Program-made: the position numbers and the translations under genes
Notes under the pieces: model-generated
Seen by the model: the letters and a program-made list of their open reading frames with translations, nothing else
Databases searched by the model: none
Told to the model about the DNA's origin: nothing
Shown here: positions 8,850 to 18,198 of the stretch, one piece after another
Layout of the letters: every line of letters begins with the position of its first letter
Numbering within the stretch: the first letter of the stretch is position 1
Origin: Sphingobacterium sp. UBA4616
GTDB lineage: Bacteria; Bacteroidota; Bacteroidia; Sphingobacteriales; Sphingobacteriaceae
Direction of reading: 5' to 3'
Length of the DNA: 64,000 nt
Assembly: GCA_002386525.1 (NCBI GenBank)
Contig: DGIS01000005.1
Location: 62,001-126,000 of the forward strand

Positions 8850-9818
8850 ATGAGTGGTGTCGCTAAAAATGAAGAAATGAGCTACTGGGTGGATCGCTTG
8901 GGCGTTTCGCTATCACCCGACAGATCCGAATTGGAAATGCTCGAACTGAATGAGCTTAAGATGGTCGATCTGTTGCCCGAAATGCTGCTTATGATTCGTT
9001 CGGTAGTGGCCAAGCAAACCTTTTGCTTTCGAAGGGAGCCGATCAAAATCATTGAAAATGGGGTGTCCATTTCGTTTCAGAATATCATTCATTCGCCGGC
9101 AACTCCGCAGGTACAACCACATGTCCGCATCGTACCCTTACATGTGGCAACCGAGTTGACATTTCCAAAAGCCGTCAATATCCAGCAGGTAACCATTCTG
9201 GTGAGTCTCGATTATTTAAAAAGTTTCATTGGAAAAGCACACCGCACATTCGATTATCTGTTTAATAACGATAAAACGCTCTGGATTGAAGAATTTATGT
9301 CGCCAGAAATAGCGGCAATTGCCAATGAGATAGCGAAGTCTAGCTGTGGTGAACCACTCTCTGATGCCTTTTATAGGTTAAAATCACTCGAGTTACTCTT
9401 TCATCTGTTTAAAAACCTGTCTGCCAGAACGCAGGTCACTCATCAGCAATTGACAAAATATGAACTCGAATCGATCTATCGGGTGAGGGATCAGCTAGCG
9501 AACTACATGGACCGGCCTTTTCTTCAGGAAGAATTAGTTAAAATAAGTGGTATGAATGTCATTAAACTTCGTAAGCTTTTTACACAGGTTTTCGGTATGG
9601 GAATGTATCCATATTACCAGCGTCTGCGTATGCAGGAGGCTGGACGGCTTTTACGGGATGAATTATTATCTGTTTCTGAAACTGGCTACCGCTTAGGATT
9701 TAGCAATTTAAGTTATTTTGGCAGATTATTCGAAAGCCATTTCGGATCTAAACCGAAAAAATGGATGCAGCTCCACAAGCCTACTTCCTCCGGATCTAAA
9801 AAACAGTACGATACATGA
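8850..9818 (+). CDS. AraC family transcriptional regulator
   Basis: 322-residue AraC regulator. The N-terminal ~180 residues resemble the AraC N-terminal ligand-binding domain of the AraC-type arabinose-binding/cupin group (FQNIIHSPATPQVQPHVRIV). The C-terminal double HTH begins near residue 220; the second HTH reads LSVSETGYRLGFSNLSYFGR followed by LFESHFGSKPKKW. A second in-frame ATG at residue 10 (8877) is possible. It is divergent from the FAD monooxygenase and is its likely regulator. Confidence 0.9.
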   Translation: MSGVAKNEEMSYWVDRLGVSLSPDRSELEMLELNELKMVDLLPEMLLMIRSVVAKQTFCFRREPIKIIENGVSISFQNIIHSPATPQVQPHVRIVPLHVATELTFPKAVNIQQVTILVSLDYLKSFIGKAHRTFDYLFNNDKTLWIEEFMSPEIAAIANEIAKSSCGEPLSDAFYRLKSLELLFHLFKNLSARTQVTHQQLTKYELESIYRVRDQLANYMDRPFLQEELVKISGMNVIKLRKLFTQVFGMGMYPYYQRLRMQEAGRLLRDELLSVSETGYRLGFSNLSYFGRLFESHFGSKPKKWMQLHKPTSSGSKKQYDT

Positions 9819-9823
9819 TGAGC

Positions 9824-10885
9824 CTATTTTGACATGGCTTCCAACACTTTTAAATGCGACCTAAAGGCAGTCCCAAAGCTACGGAATTCGTTGTACTTTA
9901 TTTTATACTCACTACAGGTCTGCTTGACGATGCGGTTGAGTGCGGGATAATGCACGTGACTGATCTTTGGAAAAAGATGATGCTCAACCTGAAAATTGAG
10001 TCCGCCAAGCAACCAGGTTAGTACCTTGTTGCGGGTAGCAAAATTTGCGGTGGACTGGATCTGGTGGATCATCCATTCTTCTTCGACCTTAGACTGGTCA
10101 ATGGTTTTGAATTCGGTCTCCTCAACCACATGGGCCAGTTGAAATACGGTGGCCAGACTCATGCCACAAACTGTACCTGAGATCAGCAGTCCGATAAGCG
10201 TGGGCAGCCATCCCACGAAGATCACTGGAATAATGACAAATAAGCTGATGTGAACAAGCTTACTAACCCAGAAGATTACACGCTCGCTGAGCGGAAAATG
10301 AAATCGCTCAATTTTATCGCCCATACGGCCACGAAAATACTTCTCATAATCCTGGTAAAAGATCCATGCTAAATAGGAAATTCCATAGAGCAAAGGAAAG
10401 TAAAACCGTTGATAGCGATGGTGCTTACGCAGTTTCTGGTCGTGATGTATACGCATAAATTTGACCTCAATATCGTGGTCTTCGCCATCGATATTGGTGT
10501 AGGTATGGTGGGCGATATTATGTTTGAGTTTCCAAAAGTAGATATTACCGCCCAATAGATTGAGCGAGTAGGATAGTAATGTATTGAGGCGTTTGTTGTC
10601 TGAAAAAGAATTGTGCCCAGCATCATGCATGATATTAAAACCAATAGCAGCGAGGTTGACACCAAAAATAAGGCATAATACGATTGCAACGCTCCAGTGC
10701 AGGGGTGCGAATACGAGCAGCCCATATAACACAATAAAGCTGATAAGCAGGATAGCGGCCTTCAGGTAAATTTTACGATTCCCCGTTTTGGGTTGCAGCG
10801 AAGTTTGAAAATAAGTATTGATTTTTTGTTTTAGGGTTTTAGAGAACAATGTATTTACATTGCTGAATTTTACAGACTGGGACAT
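9824..10885 (-). CDS. Membrane fatty acid desaturase (acyl-lipid/acyl-CoA type)
   Basis: Di-iron membrane desaturase of 353 residues. The three His boxes are visible: HDAGH (about residue 88), HNIAHH (about 123) and the front-end type QxxHH box QVEHH (about 299). Membrane pairs flank them (AAILLISFIVLYGLLVFAPL; the paired segment near residues 215-250). It introduces a double bond into acyl chains using O2 and an external electron donor; no fused cytochrome b5 is present. The QVEHH box places it with the delta-6/linoleoyl-CoA-like desaturases found in Bacteroidota. It probably adjusts membrane fluidity. It has its own -7-like element upstream, although the AraC gene precedes it on the same strand. 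Confidence 0.92.
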   Translation of the reverse strand: MSQSVKFSNVNTLFSKTLKQKINTYFQTSLQPKTGNRKIYLKAAILLISFIVLYGLLVFAPLHWSVAIVLCLIFGVNLAAIGFNIMHDAGHNSFSDNKRLNTLLSYSLNLLGGNIYFWKLKHNIAHHTYTNIDGEDHDIEVKFMRIHHDQKLRKHHRYQRFYFPLLYGISYLAWIFYQDYEKYFRGRMGDKIERFHFPLSERVIFWVSKLVHISLFVIIPVIFVGWLPTLIGLLISGTVCGMSLATVFQLAHVVEETEFKTIDQSKVEEEWMIHQIQSTANFATRNKVLTWLLGGLNFQVEHHLFPKISHVHYPALNRIVKQTCSEYKIKYNEFRSFGTAFRSHLKVLEAMSK

Positions 10886-10951
10886 TTGACTTTTTACGGG
10901 AGAGATATTCTTTCTTTTTTTATAATCCGATCTTGAGTGATTGAATTGGCA

Positions 10952-10959
10952 TAAAGGTA
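10952..10959 (-). promoter_or_regulatory. -7 promoter element (TACCTTTA) of the desaturase gene
   Basis: On the minus strand TACCTTTA matches TAnnTTTG except for the last base and lies 66 bp before the desaturase start. A -33 TTTG box is not obvious. Confidence 0.4.
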
Positions 10960-10992
10960 CGCTAATTTATTCGATTGATTATAATAATAAAG

Positions 10993-11922
10993 TTAAAGAT
11001 TGTTAAAGCTTATCGATCTCCTAAATTCAAGTGGTGAGACCGATGTTTTCTTTTTAAATAATCGATTGAGGGACTGTGGCTGTTCAAATCCGAGCTGATA
11101 GGCGATTTCGGCGACAGAAAGCTGAGAGCGTGAAAGCAGATTTTTTGCTTTTTCGATGATCTTATGCTGGATGTGGTTCTGTGCGCTCTCACCGGTTTGC
11201 GCCCGCAGGAGATCGCTTAAATAGTTTTTTGACATATTCAAACGTTCCGCAAAGTACCCTACCTGCGGAAGGCTGGTGTGTTGTGTGCCGGCGTCAAAGT
11301 ATTCATCGAGCAACTGCTCAAACCGGCTAACCAATGGTATATTGTGTGCTTTACGGGTGATAAACTGACGGTCATAAAAGCGCTGTGAATACACCAGTAA
11401 CAACGCTATAAAACTAACAATGGCATCTTGGCTGTAACTGTCAATGGTGCCTTCATATTCGCTCAAAATACCTTTTCCGATCGTTCTGATCTGCTGCTTT
11501 TCCCGCTCGGATAGGAAGAGTGCTTCATTGACCTCATAGTCGAAAAAACTATAGCTACCGATGTTGTTTGCCAGCTCATAGGTACGGATAAAATCTGGAT
11601 GGAAAACAACCGAATAGCCAACTTTGACATCGGAGCTCGTCGGATCTACAGTAATGGCCTGACCGGGTTTAAAGAAGGTCATTAGGCCCTCCCGAAAGTC
11701 GTAGTGATGGGGGCCATAACGCAACACGCACTGCGCATCTTCCTTGACGGAAATGCAGTAGAGATTGAGTAGAAAGGTGGTTTCTACCGAGGGATGTGTA
11801 TGCTTGTTCTGCGAGAAATCGGTGATACTGAAAAGCGGGTGCTGCGGTTTGGGCAACTGCAATGCCTCATGATATTCCGCGATGCTATTTATCTTAACGA
11901 ATGCTGGTTCTTTTTTTGACAT
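10993..11922 (-). CDS. AraC family transcriptional regulator
   Basis: 309-residue AraC regulator with an N-terminal cupin-like domain (ligand region around HTHPSVETTFLLNLYCISVK) and a C-terminal double HTH. The second HTH is LSVAEIAYQLGFEQPQSLNR followed by LFKKKTSVSPLEFRR. It lies between the aldo-keto reductase (upstream, same strand, 109 bp) and the desaturase (downstream, 107 bp) and may regulate either. In Bacteroidota this subtype often sits next to an aldo-keto reductase or SDR gene. Confidence 0.9.
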   Translation of the reverse strand: MSKKEPAFVKINSIAEYHEALQLPKPQHPLFSITDFSQNKHTHPSVETTFLLNLYCISVKEDAQCVLRYGPHHYDFREGLMTFFKPGQAITVDPTSSDVKVGYSVVFHPDFIRTYELANNIGSYSFFDYEVNEALFLSEREKQQIRTIGKGILSEYEGTIDSYSQDAIVSFIALLLVYSQRFYDRQFITRKAHNIPLVSRFEQLLDEYFDAGTQHTSLPQVGYFAERLNMSKNYLSDLLRAQTGESAQNHIQHKIIEKAKNLLSRSQLSVAEIAYQLGFEQPQSLNRLFKKKTSVSPLEFRRSISFNNL

Positions 11923-12031
11923 GGTCGTAGGGCCTATTAAATATCGTTGACATGATCGTATTGCCTTGTGTATGATACGCTAATTTAAGTAAAATGTCAT
12001 GCGCTTTTAGCAAACATGACATTTATATTTT

Positions 12032-13027
12032 CTAGGATTGCAGCGGTATGCTGACATCGCGCGATCCGGTATCTAGTCCTACGGGTAGAATAGCCTCAAT
12101 GCGTTGGATCTCCTCGGGGGTCAGCAGGATTTCGGTGGCCGCAATATTTTGCTCCACATAGCGTACCTTTTTTGTGCCAGGTATGGGCACAATGTTTTTT
12201 TGGATGAGCCAGGCAAGGGCCAGCTGGGACGGAGTAACTTGTTTTTCTAAGCCGATTTGTTCAAGCTCGCGCACGAGCGCCACGTTTTTGTAAAACTGCT
12301 CGCCCTGAAAGCGTGGAATAAGTCTGCGAAAATCATCTGCTGGAATATCGTCCGGCGACTTGATCTGTCCCGTAATAAATCCGCGGCCCAAGGGGGAGTA
12401 GGCGACTAGGCCGATGCCCTGCGCTTGTGTGAGTTCGTATACGCCGTTGGTTTCTACCTCACGTCCGAATAGGGAAATTTCGTTCTGCACTGCCGTAATC
12501 GGAAAGGTGGCATGTGCTTTTTTTATTTGCTCGGCACTGACTTCTGAGATGCCCAGGTACCGGACTTTGCCGGCTTTGACCAGTTCGGCCATGGCACCGA
12601 CAGTTTCTTCAATAGGCACATTTGGATCAGGCCGGTGCATATAGTATAGATCAATTACGTCGGTATCGAGGTTTTTTAGGGAGCGTTCGATTGACTTTTG
12701 GATATAATCTGGCCGGCCATTGATACGCCAGGTCACTTGACCGCTGGCATCAATCTCAAAGCCGAATTTGCTGGCGATGATAAACTCATTCCGTTTACCT
12801 TTGATGGCTTTGGCGATAAGTTTTTCGTTTTCAAAAGGACCGTAGAGATCGGCAGTATCCAAAAAGTTGCCACCCAGTGCTAAGGATCGATGGATGGTCG
12901 CAATGGATTCTTTTTCGTCGGCCTTGCCGTAAATATCGCCTGTGGACGCAAAACTGCTCATCCCCATACAGCCGAGCCCTATCATTGGAATTTCGAGCCC
13001 TTGGCTGCCTAGTTTTCTTGTTTTCAT
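12032..13027 (-). CDS. Aldo/keto reductase
   Basis: NADPH-dependent aldo/keto reductase of 331 residues (AKR11/AKR13-like, TIM barrel). Of the catalytic tetrad, Asp and Tyr are in FLDTADLYGPFENE, Lys in FIIASKFG and His in YYMHRPDP. The C-terminal cofactor segment IPGTKKVRYVEQN is present. It reduces aldehydes or ketones; the exact substrate is unknown. The ATG at 13027 (MKTRKLGSQGLE) is preferred because an upstream TTG at 13051 adds only a basic, unconserved stretch. An AraC gene follows on the same strand. Confidence 0.93.
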   Translation of the reverse strand: MKTRKLGSQGLEIPMIGLGCMGMSSFASTGDIYGKADEKESIATIHRSLALGGNFLDTADLYGPFENEKLIAKAIKGKRNEFIIASKFGFEIDASGQVTWRINGRPDYIQKSIERSLKNLDTDVIDLYYMHRPDPNVPIEETVGAMAELVKAGKVRYLGISEVSAEQIKKAHATFPITAVQNEISLFGREVETNGVYELTQAQGIGLVAYSPLGRGFITGQIKSPDDIPADDFRRLIPRFQGEQFYKNVALVRELEQIGLEKQVTPSQLALAWLIQKNIVPIPGTKKVRYVEQNIAATEILLTPEEIQRIEAILPVGLDTGSRDVSIPLQS

Positions 13028-13359
13028 TTGCTGCTTTTTTTTGTTAATCAAAATTACGGTTCAAGACCCGTTGGCCACTTACCCCAATTACAGAATAATG
13101 TAACCGAATTACGGATCGTTATGTATACTTGGCCCGTATACCTTTTCCGTACGTGCTCCGATGATCAGAGCAACCAAGGGGTCTCCTTGATGGACTGGCA
13201 GAACGAGGTGACCGCACGGCAACGAATGTCGGCACAGCGATGACGAATTGTAAACAGCTGCAGTTAAATATTAAATCGCTGAACAAATCGATCATAAAAA
13301 CGCTTAAATTACATCAAAATTGAGCGCATGATAGGCTTCAATGGATAATTTAAATAATC
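13028..13359. other. 332-bp intergenic region without a supported gene
   Basis: Lies between the divergent aldo-keto reductase and a secreted-protein gene. A 71-codon TTG-initiated frame at 13028-13243 shows no recognisable motif and was rejected. The region presumably holds the promoters of both flanking genes, but no clear TAnnTTTG pair was found. Confidence 0.5.
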
Positions 13360-14010
13360 ATGATGAGAAAATATTGTTGTATACTGCTTCTTCTAGCAGC
13401 GGTAGTTGGAAATGTACAGGCGCAAATAGTAACGACTAAACTGCTCCCGCAGCACATACCCGCAAGTTTTGACCGTGTGAAGGAAGCGGTTTCCGACATA
13501 TCCGGCAGGAACGGAGATAGCAAAATACAGGTCACACCGCTTGCAGCAACCGATACGACGGCTACCTTTGAAATTGAAGAAGAGGGTTTAAGTATCGAAA
13601 CTGTGGTGGACGACGAAAAGAAGTTTAATAAGCTAGTCGCTGAAGCGGCAAAGGACGTTTCCAAACCGAGTATTCATATCTTGCATACCTATACGTTAAA
13701 GGATAGAAAATTGAAAGTGCCACCGCCAAGAAAGATTTTCTTCTCTCCGGAGTACGGAGTAACCTGGACGTTGACCCTAAAAAAAATAGCAGACAAGGAA
13801 ACGGAGCTCGTACTTAACTATAAATCGATAGCGCCCGCATTTGCCAAGAAGATTGAGCGTGAATTTGAAATTGATACCTATTACAACAATAAGATCGTCA
13901 AAATTGCTGTCGATGATATCCGGATGCGTCATCTGATCCGTGAAATTTTAATCAATCAAATGCATGTCGACCGGGATTACCCTGCACCAACATATCCGGC
14001 GTCTAACTAA
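13360..14010 (+). CDS. Hypothetical secreted protein, 216 aa
   Basis: Not recognised. Starts with a clear Sec signal peptide (YCCILLLLAAVVGNVQAQ, cleavage near residue 22). The mature part mixes beta strands and helices and ends Pro-rich. A tandem ATG pair (13360, 13363) leaves the start uncertain by one codon. There are no catalytic motifs. A strong terminator follows, so it is a single-gene unit. It is probably periplasmic; the function is unknown. Confidence 0.78.
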   Translation: MMRKYCCILLLLAAVVGNVQAQIVTTKLLPQHIPASFDRVKEAVSDISGRNGDSKIQVTPLAATDTTATFEIEEEGLSIETVVDDEKKFNKLVAEAAKDVSKPSIHILHTYTLKDRKLKVPPPRKIFFSPEYGVTWTLTLKKIADKETELVLNYKSIAPAFAKKIEREFEIDTYYNNKIVKIAVDDIRMRHLIREILINQMHVDRDYPAPTYPASN

Positions 14011-14045
14011 AAGAATTTGCTCAGCAATTTGCTAGATAAGGTAAT

Positions 14046-14073
14046 GGCCGAACACGGGGTTCGGCCTTTTTAT
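14046..14073 (+). terminator. Intrinsic terminator of the secreted-protein gene
   Basis: Perfect 8-bp GC-rich stem (ggccgaac/gttcggcc) with loop acggg, followed directly by tttttatt. Confidence 0.85.
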
Positions 14074-14263
14074 TATAGGCTATTTTGCATTGGAACATGG
14101 CACACTTCGCTGTTGGCAGTGGCTAATTAGGACGGTCGTCAAAGCCCGTTAAAGGTGCCAACTTTTGTAGGAATTCATCTGTTACAATAATTGTAATACT
14201 AATAATATTATAAATGTGTACCTTTACCGCGGTTCATAAGGGCCGCTAACTTCAATCAACTGT

Positions 14264-15346
14264 ATGATTAATTTGTATGGTGCGGATTCTACTTTTACAG
14301 TATCCCAAAAACATCTCGCTCAGGCGCTTGAACAAGCTCGTATGGGCTTTTGGGAAGTAAGCCTGGTAGAAAATAATTATATGTCTTGCACGGATCAGTG
14401 CAAAAGAAATTTTGGGTGGGACACGACGAAGGAATTTAGTTACAGTGATATGCTGGGCTGTATCGTAGAAGATGACCTGGAGGCGATGCAAGATTGCGTG
14501 GCCCGATCTATAGAGCTCCAAATTCCGTACCATGCCGAATATCGTGTACGTCATAGCGATAAGAGTATACATTGGATTGAGGCACGTGGATGGGTTACTT
14601 ATGACGAGGCCGGTTATCCGCAGGTCATATCGGGAACAACGCTTGATATTACCGAAAAGAAAGAACTGGAAATTTTGCGCGACGAAATGTTGAGCATTGC
14701 CATGCATGAAATCAAGACTCCGCTGTCATCTGTGAAAGGAACACTGCAGATGCTGGAAAGGAAATTGGAAGTACAAGAAGATACGCTATCGAATAAATTG
14801 ATTCGCAATGCGCTTAAAGCCACCGAGCGTATCAACCGATTGCTAAATGAAATGGTTGCACCTGTGATGGTTATGGCCAGGGGCATTACATTGGATAAGA
14901 CCGAAATAAACCTATCACAACTCATCCTTGAAATAAGCCAAAACGCTGGACTGGTGTTCCCTGAAAGTGATATACAAGTGCATATACCTGAACAGGATGT
15001 CTTTCTGCAGGCTGACGGATATCGTATTGGACAGGTCATCACCAACCTGATCAATAACGCGATTAAGTATAGCGACGGAAAATCGCCCGTGCATATCAAG
15101 GCGGTAGCCCTTCAGTATGAAGTATCCATCGTGGTGAGTGATCTGGGGATGGGCATAAAATCAGAAGATCGGAAAAAAGTATTTGAGAAGTTTTATCGGG
15201 CCAATAGTGAGGGGCATATCGAAGGACTTGGTATTGGACTATTTCTATGCGCCGATATCATATTGCGACACGGTGGCCAGATCAAGATCCTTGAAAAGGA
15301 GGGACCTGGTACTGATATCTCTTTTACACTCCCTTATAACAAGTAG
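14264..15346 (+). CDS. PAS-domain sensor histidine kinase
   Basis: 360-residue soluble histidine kinase with one PAS domain (about residues 15-125; PAC region YRVRHSDKSIHWIEARGWVT). HisKA H-box MHEIKTP has phospho-acceptor His148. HATPase has N-box NLINNAIKYS, G1 DLGMGIK and G2 GLGIGLF. A TACCTTTA -7-like element lies at 14219-14226. No membrane segment is seen, so it probably senses a cytoplasmic signal. A receiver protein lies 207 bp downstream, but that protein lacks the phospho-acceptor Asp. Confidence 0.92.
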   Translation: MINLYGADSTFTVSQKHLAQALEQARMGFWEVSLVENNYMSCTDQCKRNFGWDTTKEFSYSDMLGCIVEDDLEAMQDCVARSIELQIPYHAEYRVRHSDKSIHWIEARGWVTYDEAGYPQVISGTTLDITEKKELEILRDEMLSIAMHEIKTPLSSVKGTLQMLERKLEVQEDTLSNKLIRNALKATERINRLLNEMVAPVMVMARGITLDKTEINLSQLILEISQNAGLVFPESDIQVHIPEQDVFLQADGYRIGQVITNLINNAIKYSDGKSPVHIKAVALQYEVSIVVSDLGMGIKSEDRKKVFEKFYRANSEGHIEGLGIGLFLCADIILRHGGQIKILEKEGPGTDISFTLPYNK

Positions 15347-15553
15347 GACCACAACGCTTCAATAAAAACATCCGCTATACATGCACCAGACTTTTGTTAA
15401 GCAATGAAGCTTTATAAAACGACTTTAACGTGGCGTTTAAAGATTGCTTATCTATTTTCATTTATTTAAAACTATTGTTGTTGAATGCAAGTTCTGATTT
15501 AAATGACCGGAATAATGATTTCCTTTTTTCTGTTCATTTAAAGATGGAAAAAG

Positions 15554-15931
15554 ATGAAAAGAAAAATAATAGTTTGCGATGAGAGCTCAATGGTATTGGA
15601 GGCTCTTTCATTGGTTTTAACGGATGAGTATGAGGTGTATACCATTTCCCAATCAAAAAAACTGATAGGTGCAGTTGAAAGCATTCATCCCGACATCCTG
15701 CTCATGAGCGCAGAAATGCATTGGCAGTTTGACGGTAATCTGATATTACAAAGTCTTTTTTCTAAAACCTTCAAAAATATACCGGTCATCATGATGTCTG
15801 CCAATCCGGCGGATAGTGATGCAGCAAGGGCATGGGGTGCTGATAGTTTTTTACCAAAACCTTTGGACTTAAATGAGCTATACTATCAGCTCGAGAAATG
15901 TACAAAAGTGACGTGCAGGTCGACAGCTTGA
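15554..15931 (+). CDS. Stand-alone receiver-like protein with Ser at the phospho-acceptor site
   Basis: 125-residue single-domain receiver (CheY fold). The N-terminal acidic pair is present (Asp9-Glu10 in VCDES), as are the conserved Ser after beta4 (IMMSANPA) and the Lys-Pro of beta5 (FLPKPLDLNEL). At the end of beta3, where receivers have LLxD, the sequence is PDILLMSAEM, which puts Ser52 at the phospho-acceptor position. The Asp of 'PD' (Asp47) is the usual upstream residue, not the acceptor. Canonical phosphorylation is therefore unlikely. It follows a PAS histidine kinase on the same strand and converges with another. It may be a non-phosphorylated adaptor or a regulator of the kinases. 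Confidence 0.85.
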   Translation: MKRKIIVCDESSMVLEALSLVLTDEYEVYTISQSKKLIGAVESIHPDILLMSAEMHWQFDGNLILQSLFSKTFKNIPVIMMSANPADSDAARAWGADSFLPKPLDLNELYYQLEKCTKVTCRSTA

Positions 15932-15998
15932 TCGGCATGCAGTGAAAGTGCTGTGGTCGGTTTGCTGACATGAAAAACGATGCGGTATAGTGGGAGAA

Positions 15999-18077
15999 TC
16001 AGAAAGCATGGGGTATGGTAAACCAAAAATTACTACCTTCACCCGGTGTGCTATCCACCCCGATTTCACCACCATGCCGACGTACGATTTCAGCAGAAAT
16101 ATACAGCCCCAATCCGAGGCCAGAGTATTTCTTACCGTCGGGATAGACGCGGTAATAGCGTTCGAAAATTTGATGCTGTAGTTCGGGAGCAATACCTTCG
16201 CCATAATCCCGCACATGGATCTTAACATAATCCGATTTCTTTTCGATACGCACATCAATTTGATAGGATTCGGGGGCATATTTGATCGCATTATTGATCA
16301 GGTTGGAAACGACTTGTTCGATACGCTGCTCATCGGCATTGATCACGGCGTCAAGATCGCCGATCAAGTTGAGCTGATGCTTGCCGATAATATTGATATC
16401 TTGGAAGCAGGAGCGGATCACTTTAGCCGCTTCAATGGGGGTTCTATTGAGTTTTAACTGCCCCAAACTAATGCGGTGCATATTGAGCAGGTCATCTACG
16501 AGTGCTGTTATTTTTTTGACACTGACGCCCGACATGTCAATCAGTTTGCTGATGGTGGCGTCTGCCGATTTATCCTTGAGCATTTCCAGCATCTGTATTG
16601 TGCCCCGTAGACTGGTAATGGGAGTTTTGAGCTCATGGCTGGCGATACTGAGAAAATCCTCTTTCTGGGCTTCGTAATTTTTGCGTTTGGTCACATCTAC
16701 TGTTACGCCGATGAGGTCTAAAGGTTTCCCTTCGGCATCATAACGGGTTAGCCCCGAAGAATTGATCCAATGTAGCGAGCCATCGGGCCAACACGTAAGA
16801 TATTCGGCCTGATAGGTTATATTCTTAGCAATAGCTTCCTGAACTTTTTGCTCTACCGCCTCACGATGCTCGGGCACAATGGCTTGTATAAAGTCTTTAA
16901 ATTGAAAGTCTCCTGTTGGGGGAAGACCGAAATGGCTTTTGCAGGTGGCTGATGCATTGTTTTTCCAGTTTTGAATATCGAGGTGGTAGGTTCCCAATTC
17001 TCCCGCTTTCAATGCGATTTCCAATTGCTGGTTGAGTGCTTCAAGATGTTCTTTCTGAAGGATACGATCGGTCACCCTATTGGCAATTACAATGATTGAT
17101 TCCGTTTTTCCATCCTCGCCACTTAAGGGTTCATAGATAAAGTCAAAATACTGTTGAGATAGTACGCCGTCATATTCAAGCATTACAGGCGCGGTATCAC
17201 CAATATAGGTTTCCCCACTGGTAAACACGTTATCAAGAATATCGAGATAAGGCTGATCTTGCAGCTCTGGCAATGCAGTGGCCAGCGGATGCCCGATGAC
17301 AGCGGTGGTTTTGCCCCAGATTTTGAGCACCATATCATTGGCCACTTCAATCGTCAATTCGCGGCCTGTTAGAATGGCGAAAGCAATCGGAGCCTTGGTA
17401 ATAAATGATTTTAAACGCTGCTCGCTCTTTTTCAGATTCTTATTGAGCAATAGCGTGATGTCATAGGATTTATACAGCTTGCTGTTGGTGAGCGTGAGCT
17501 GCTCGTTTGTAGCCTCCAGCTCGCTGTTGAGGTCGAGCAGCCGCTGCTGCATATTGGCTAGGTTGATATTGGTGGAAGCCACTTCTTGGACGTTTTCAAT
17601 GGCTGCATAACGTAAAGCGACCTGATCCATTGCAGTACGGGCAAAGGACGCCAGCATGCGCTCTTCGGCGGCACTAAATTCGCGACATTGATAATCAGCA
17701 ATACTGAATGTACCGATATGAAATCCATCGGAAGTGATCAATGGGGCAGCAGCATAGAAGCGCAGTCCATGTACCTCGCCAAAATTAGCCTCCGTGCTGA
17801 CCCACACCTTGCCTTGTTGGATGATGTGCGATAGAAGGCTATCCGTACGGCTAATCTGTATCGGATCGATGCCGATAGCTGACTTAACAAAGATCCGTTC
17901 TGCGTCAACAAAGGAGAGTAATAGTACCGGCGTCCGAAAAACCTGTGCCGCTATTTCCAACAGGCCATCAAAAATTTTTTCGGAAGGGCTATCCATAATT
18001 TCGTAACGCTGCAGTGCGGCAATCCTTTCAATTTCCCTACGTGGTGTGGCCGCTTCGCTGAATACATCTTCTGTCAT
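15999..18077 (-). CDS. GAF-PAS-PAS sensor histidine kinase
   Basis: 692-residue soluble kinase. A GAF domain spans about residues 10-175 (family pattern RIAALQRYEIMDSP... FYAAAPLITSDG). A coiled coil (about 178-225), a PAS domain (about 225-345) and a second PAS with PAC (about 350-465, ending GVTVDVTKRK) follow. HisKA carries SHELKTP with His481, and HATPase has N-box NLINNAIKYA, G1 DYGEGIA and G2 GLGLGLY. GAF-first kinases of this type are frequent in Bacteroidota and sense redox state or small ligands. No DNA-binding response regulator is adjacent. It is convergent with the receiver-like gene. Confidence 0.92.
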   Translation of the reverse strand: MTEDVFSEAATPRREIERIAALQRYEIMDSPSEKIFDGLLEIAAQVFRTPVLLLSFVDAERIFVKSAIGIDPIQISRTDSLLSHIIQQGKVWVSTEANFGEVHGLRFYAAAPLITSDGFHIGTFSIADYQCREFSAAEERMLASFARTAMDQVALRYAAIENVQEVASTNINLANMQQRLLDLNSELEATNEQLTLTNSKLYKSYDITLLLNKNLKKSEQRLKSFITKAPIAFAILTGRELTIEVANDMVLKIWGKTTAVIGHPLATALPELQDQPYLDILDNVFTSGETYIGDTAPVMLEYDGVLSQQYFDFIYEPLSGEDGKTESIIVIANRVTDRILQKEHLEALNQQLEIALKAGELGTYHLDIQNWKNNASATCKSHFGLPPTGDFQFKDFIQAIVPEHREAVEQKVQEAIAKNITYQAEYLTCWPDGSLHWINSSGLTRYDAEGKPLDLIGVTVDVTKRKNYEAQKEDFLSIASHELKTPITSLRGTIQMLEMLKDKSADATISKLIDMSGVSVKKITALVDDLLNMHRISLGQLKLNRTPIEAAKVIRSCFQDINIIGKHQLNLIGDLDAVINADEQRIEQVVSNLINNAIKYAPESYQIDVRIEKKSDYVKIHVRDYGEGIAPELQHQIFERYYRVYPDGKKYSGLGLGLYISAEIVRRHGGEIGVDSTPGEGSNFWFTIPHAF

Positions 18078-18198
18078 ATGACCGGATTATCTTTACGTAA
18101 AGATAACCCAATCTTGGCAGATATACTACGCCGATGCAATAAAATTAATTTTTGTATAATAAAGCTGTTCGGAGTCGTCAGTTAGCTGTGCTGGCTCA

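Noticed and set aside
13028..13243. 71-codon plus-strand frame between the aldo-keto reductase and the secreted protein
   Set aside because: TTG start, no Shine-Dalgarno site, no recognisable motif, and it overlaps the promoter region of two genes.
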